From: JAJPJE01 sp963848375 | GTDB lineage: Bacteria > Acidobacteriota > Terriglobia > Terriglobales > Acidobacteriaceae | DNA length: 64,000 nucleotides | Assembly: GCA_963848375.1 (NCBI GenBank) | Contig: CAWKDK010000016.1 | Coordinates: 1 to 64,000 of the forward strand | Reading direction: 5' to 3' | Shown: positions 62,916 to 64,000 of the stretch, piece by piece | How the letters are laid out: each line of letters starts with the position of its first letter | Position numbering within the stretch: the stretch's first letter is position 1 | Made by a program: the position numbers and the translations under genes | The notes under the pieces: generated by a model | Databases searched by the model: none | What the model saw: the letters and a program-made list of their open reading frames with translations, nothing else | What the model was told of the DNA's origin: nothing

Positions 62916-63980
62916 ATGCAAAGAGTTCGTGGCGTGATTTTGCTTGGAGTGCTTCTCGCCTGCGCGATAGCGGCCCATGCGCAGTCTTTCGTTTTGGATC
63001 TCCCGCTGCCAAGTCAACGTGCTGAAATCGTGCAGCGCGTCGGACTCACCGATATCACCATCTCCTACCACCGCCCCCTGGTGAACAATCGCAAAGTCTG
63101 GGGAACCCTGGTTCCATACGGTCAGGTTTGGCGTGCTGGCGCGAACGAGAACACGACCATCCAGTTCACGGATCCGGTCATGATTGAAGGCAAGGCGCTT
63201 GATCGCGGAACCTACGGCCTGCACATGATCCCCGATCAGCAGCAGTGGACGATTATCTTTTCGAAGAACTCCACGTCGTGGGGAAGCTTTACTTACGATC
63301 AGGCTGAAGACGCACTGCGCGTTACCGTGAAACCTGAGACCGCGGATTTTCACGAAGCCCTGACCTACGATTTCGACAATCCCACTGCCGATTCCAGCAC
63401 AATTACCTTGCGGTGGGAAAAAGTAGCCGTTCCCTTCAAGGTCTCGGTCAATGTGAACGAGGTGGTCGCGCAAAGTCTGCACAAGCAACTTCGCGGTCTT
63501 GCGCAATACACATGGGAAGGCTGGGACGACGCGTCGAATTATCTGCTCACGAACAAGGGCGACCTCAATGAAGCGCTGAAGGATTCCAATCAGTCCATCC
63601 AGGTGGAAGAACGTTTCGATAACCTGGTCACCAAGTCGAAGGTCCTGACTGCGCTGGGACAAACGGATCAGGCCAAGGTATCGCTCGACAAAGCGCTCGC
63701 TATTGCAACTCCGATTCAGATCCACGTTTATGCTCGCCAGTTGCAGGCGGAAAAGCATCCCGAGCAGGCCTACGCGATATTTCGTTCGAACGCACAGAAG
63801 CATCCGGACCAGTGGTTCGTCCATTCTGGGCTGGCACGCGTTTATTGCTCGCAAGGTGACTACGACAATGCTGCCAAAGAAATGAAGCTTGCCCTGGCGG
63901 GTGCGCCCGATCAGCAGAAGGCGTACGTGGCGAACCTGGTAAAACGGCTAGAGGCGAAGGACAACATCAACAATAACTGA
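62916..63980 (+). CDS. DUF2911 and TPR exported protein
   Basis: 354 residues, AAGGGGA upstream, signal peptide (VILLGVLLACAIAAHAQ). Residues about 28-160 are DUF2911: QRVGLTDITISYHRPLVNNR, KVWGTLVPYGQVWRAGANEN, TTIQFTDPVMIEGKALDRGT, YGLHMIPDQQQWTIIFSKNS. The second half is a helical TPR-like array (LLTNKGDLNEALKDSNQSIQ, GQTDQAKVSLDKALAIATPI, YCSQGDYDNAAKEMKLAL). This pairing is common in Bacteroidetes and acidobacteria and its role is unknown. The stop at 63980 is inside the window, so the gene is complete. Confidence 0.9.
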   Translation: MQRVRGVILLGVLLACAIAAHAQSFVLDLPLPSQRAEIVQRVGLTDITISYHRPLVNNRKVWGTLVPYGQVWRAGANENTTIQFTDPVMIEGKALDRGTYGLHMIPDQQQWTIIFSKNSTSWGSFTYDQAEDALRVTVKPETADFHEALTYDFDNPTADSSTITLRWEKVAVPFKVSVNVNEVVAQSLHKQLRGLAQYTWEGWDDASNYLLTNKGDLNEALKDSNQSIQVEERFDNLVTKSKVLTALGQTDQAKVSLDKALAIATPIQIHVYARQLQAEKHPEQAYAIFRSNAQKHPDQWFVHSGLARVYCSQGDYDNAAKEMKLALAGAPDQQKAYVANLVKRLEAKDNINNN

Positions 63981-64000
63981 TCAACTGGGATGCAGACTAC

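Noticed and set aside
62427..63854. 475-codon minus frame
   Set aside because: Long, but antisense to the hydrolase and the DUF2911 protein; no protein features.
1..64000. tRNA, rRNA, CRISPR array or complete IS element
   Set aside because: I looked for cloverleaf arms, spaced direct repeats and transposase motifs and saw none; only the integrase fragment at 19340-19615 is mobile-element-derived.

Overview
The window looks like a chromosomal segment from a soil acidobacterium (Acidobacteriota, Terriglobia-like). The evidence is a very large Oar-type TonB-dependent receptor with an N-terminal carboxypeptidase-regulatory domain, a carboxylesterase next to a DUF3237 protein, an FG-GAP/ASPIC (CRTAC1-like) gene, DUF2934 and LssY_C proteins, a PEP-CTERM protein, and many secreted plant-polysaccharide hydrolases. 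The taxonomic call is inference from gene content. I saw no rRNA, tRNA, CRISPR array or intact insertion sequence.

Layout. 0-18 kb: a decayed OmpA-like gene, a secreted TPR protein, the TonB receptor, a coupled pair of glycan-active enzymes (GH43 plus a six-hairpin-type protein), DUF3237 plus carboxylesterase, an intact OmpA-like protein and a large hybrid sensor kinase. 18.4-39.7 kb: an accessory region of mostly small, poorly characterised genes, with a tyrosine-recombinase remnant at its left edge. It holds two related response regulators (one truncated), membrane and secreted proteins, a metallothionein-like gene, DUF2934, a YihY-type membrane protein, a CRP/FNR-family regulator and a secreted protein made of nine exact 32-residue repeats. 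40.3-53 kb: a pentose/xylan utilisation locus (GH3, 2-oxoglutarate-semialdehyde-type dehydrogenase, FAH-family dehydratase, xylonate-type dehydratase, MFS transporter) followed by three broken genes (GH127, CRTAC-like, an alpha-galactosidase-like tail). 53-64 kb: DUF3011, a copper-associated pair, an EAL-HDOD protein, mannonate dehydratase plus GH67 alpha-glucuronidase, DUF309, an alpha/beta hydrolase and a DUF2911-TPR protein.

How the genes fit together. GH67, GH3, GH43 and GH127 would release glucuronate, xylose and arabinose from glucuronoxylan and arabinan. The dehydratase/FAH/dehydrogenase trio matches the oxidative (Weimberg) route from pentonate to 2-oxoglutarate, and ManD feeds glucuronate through mannonate. 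The TonB receptor could import oligomers.

Most notable observation. A 16-bp palindrome, TGNNCAA-NN-TTGANCA, recurs about a dozen times between 20.4 and 38.4 kb. At nearly every copy a plausible -10 hexamer begins 29.5 (or 30.5) bp from the palindrome centre, in the direction of a nearby gene. That is the geometry of class II CRP/FNR activation (site at -41.5). One copy lies beside a CRP/FNR-family gene whose recognition helix lacks the usual FNR and CRP contact residues. I propose an undescribed local regulon. Separately, several genes carry frameshifts, which could be real decay or sequence error.
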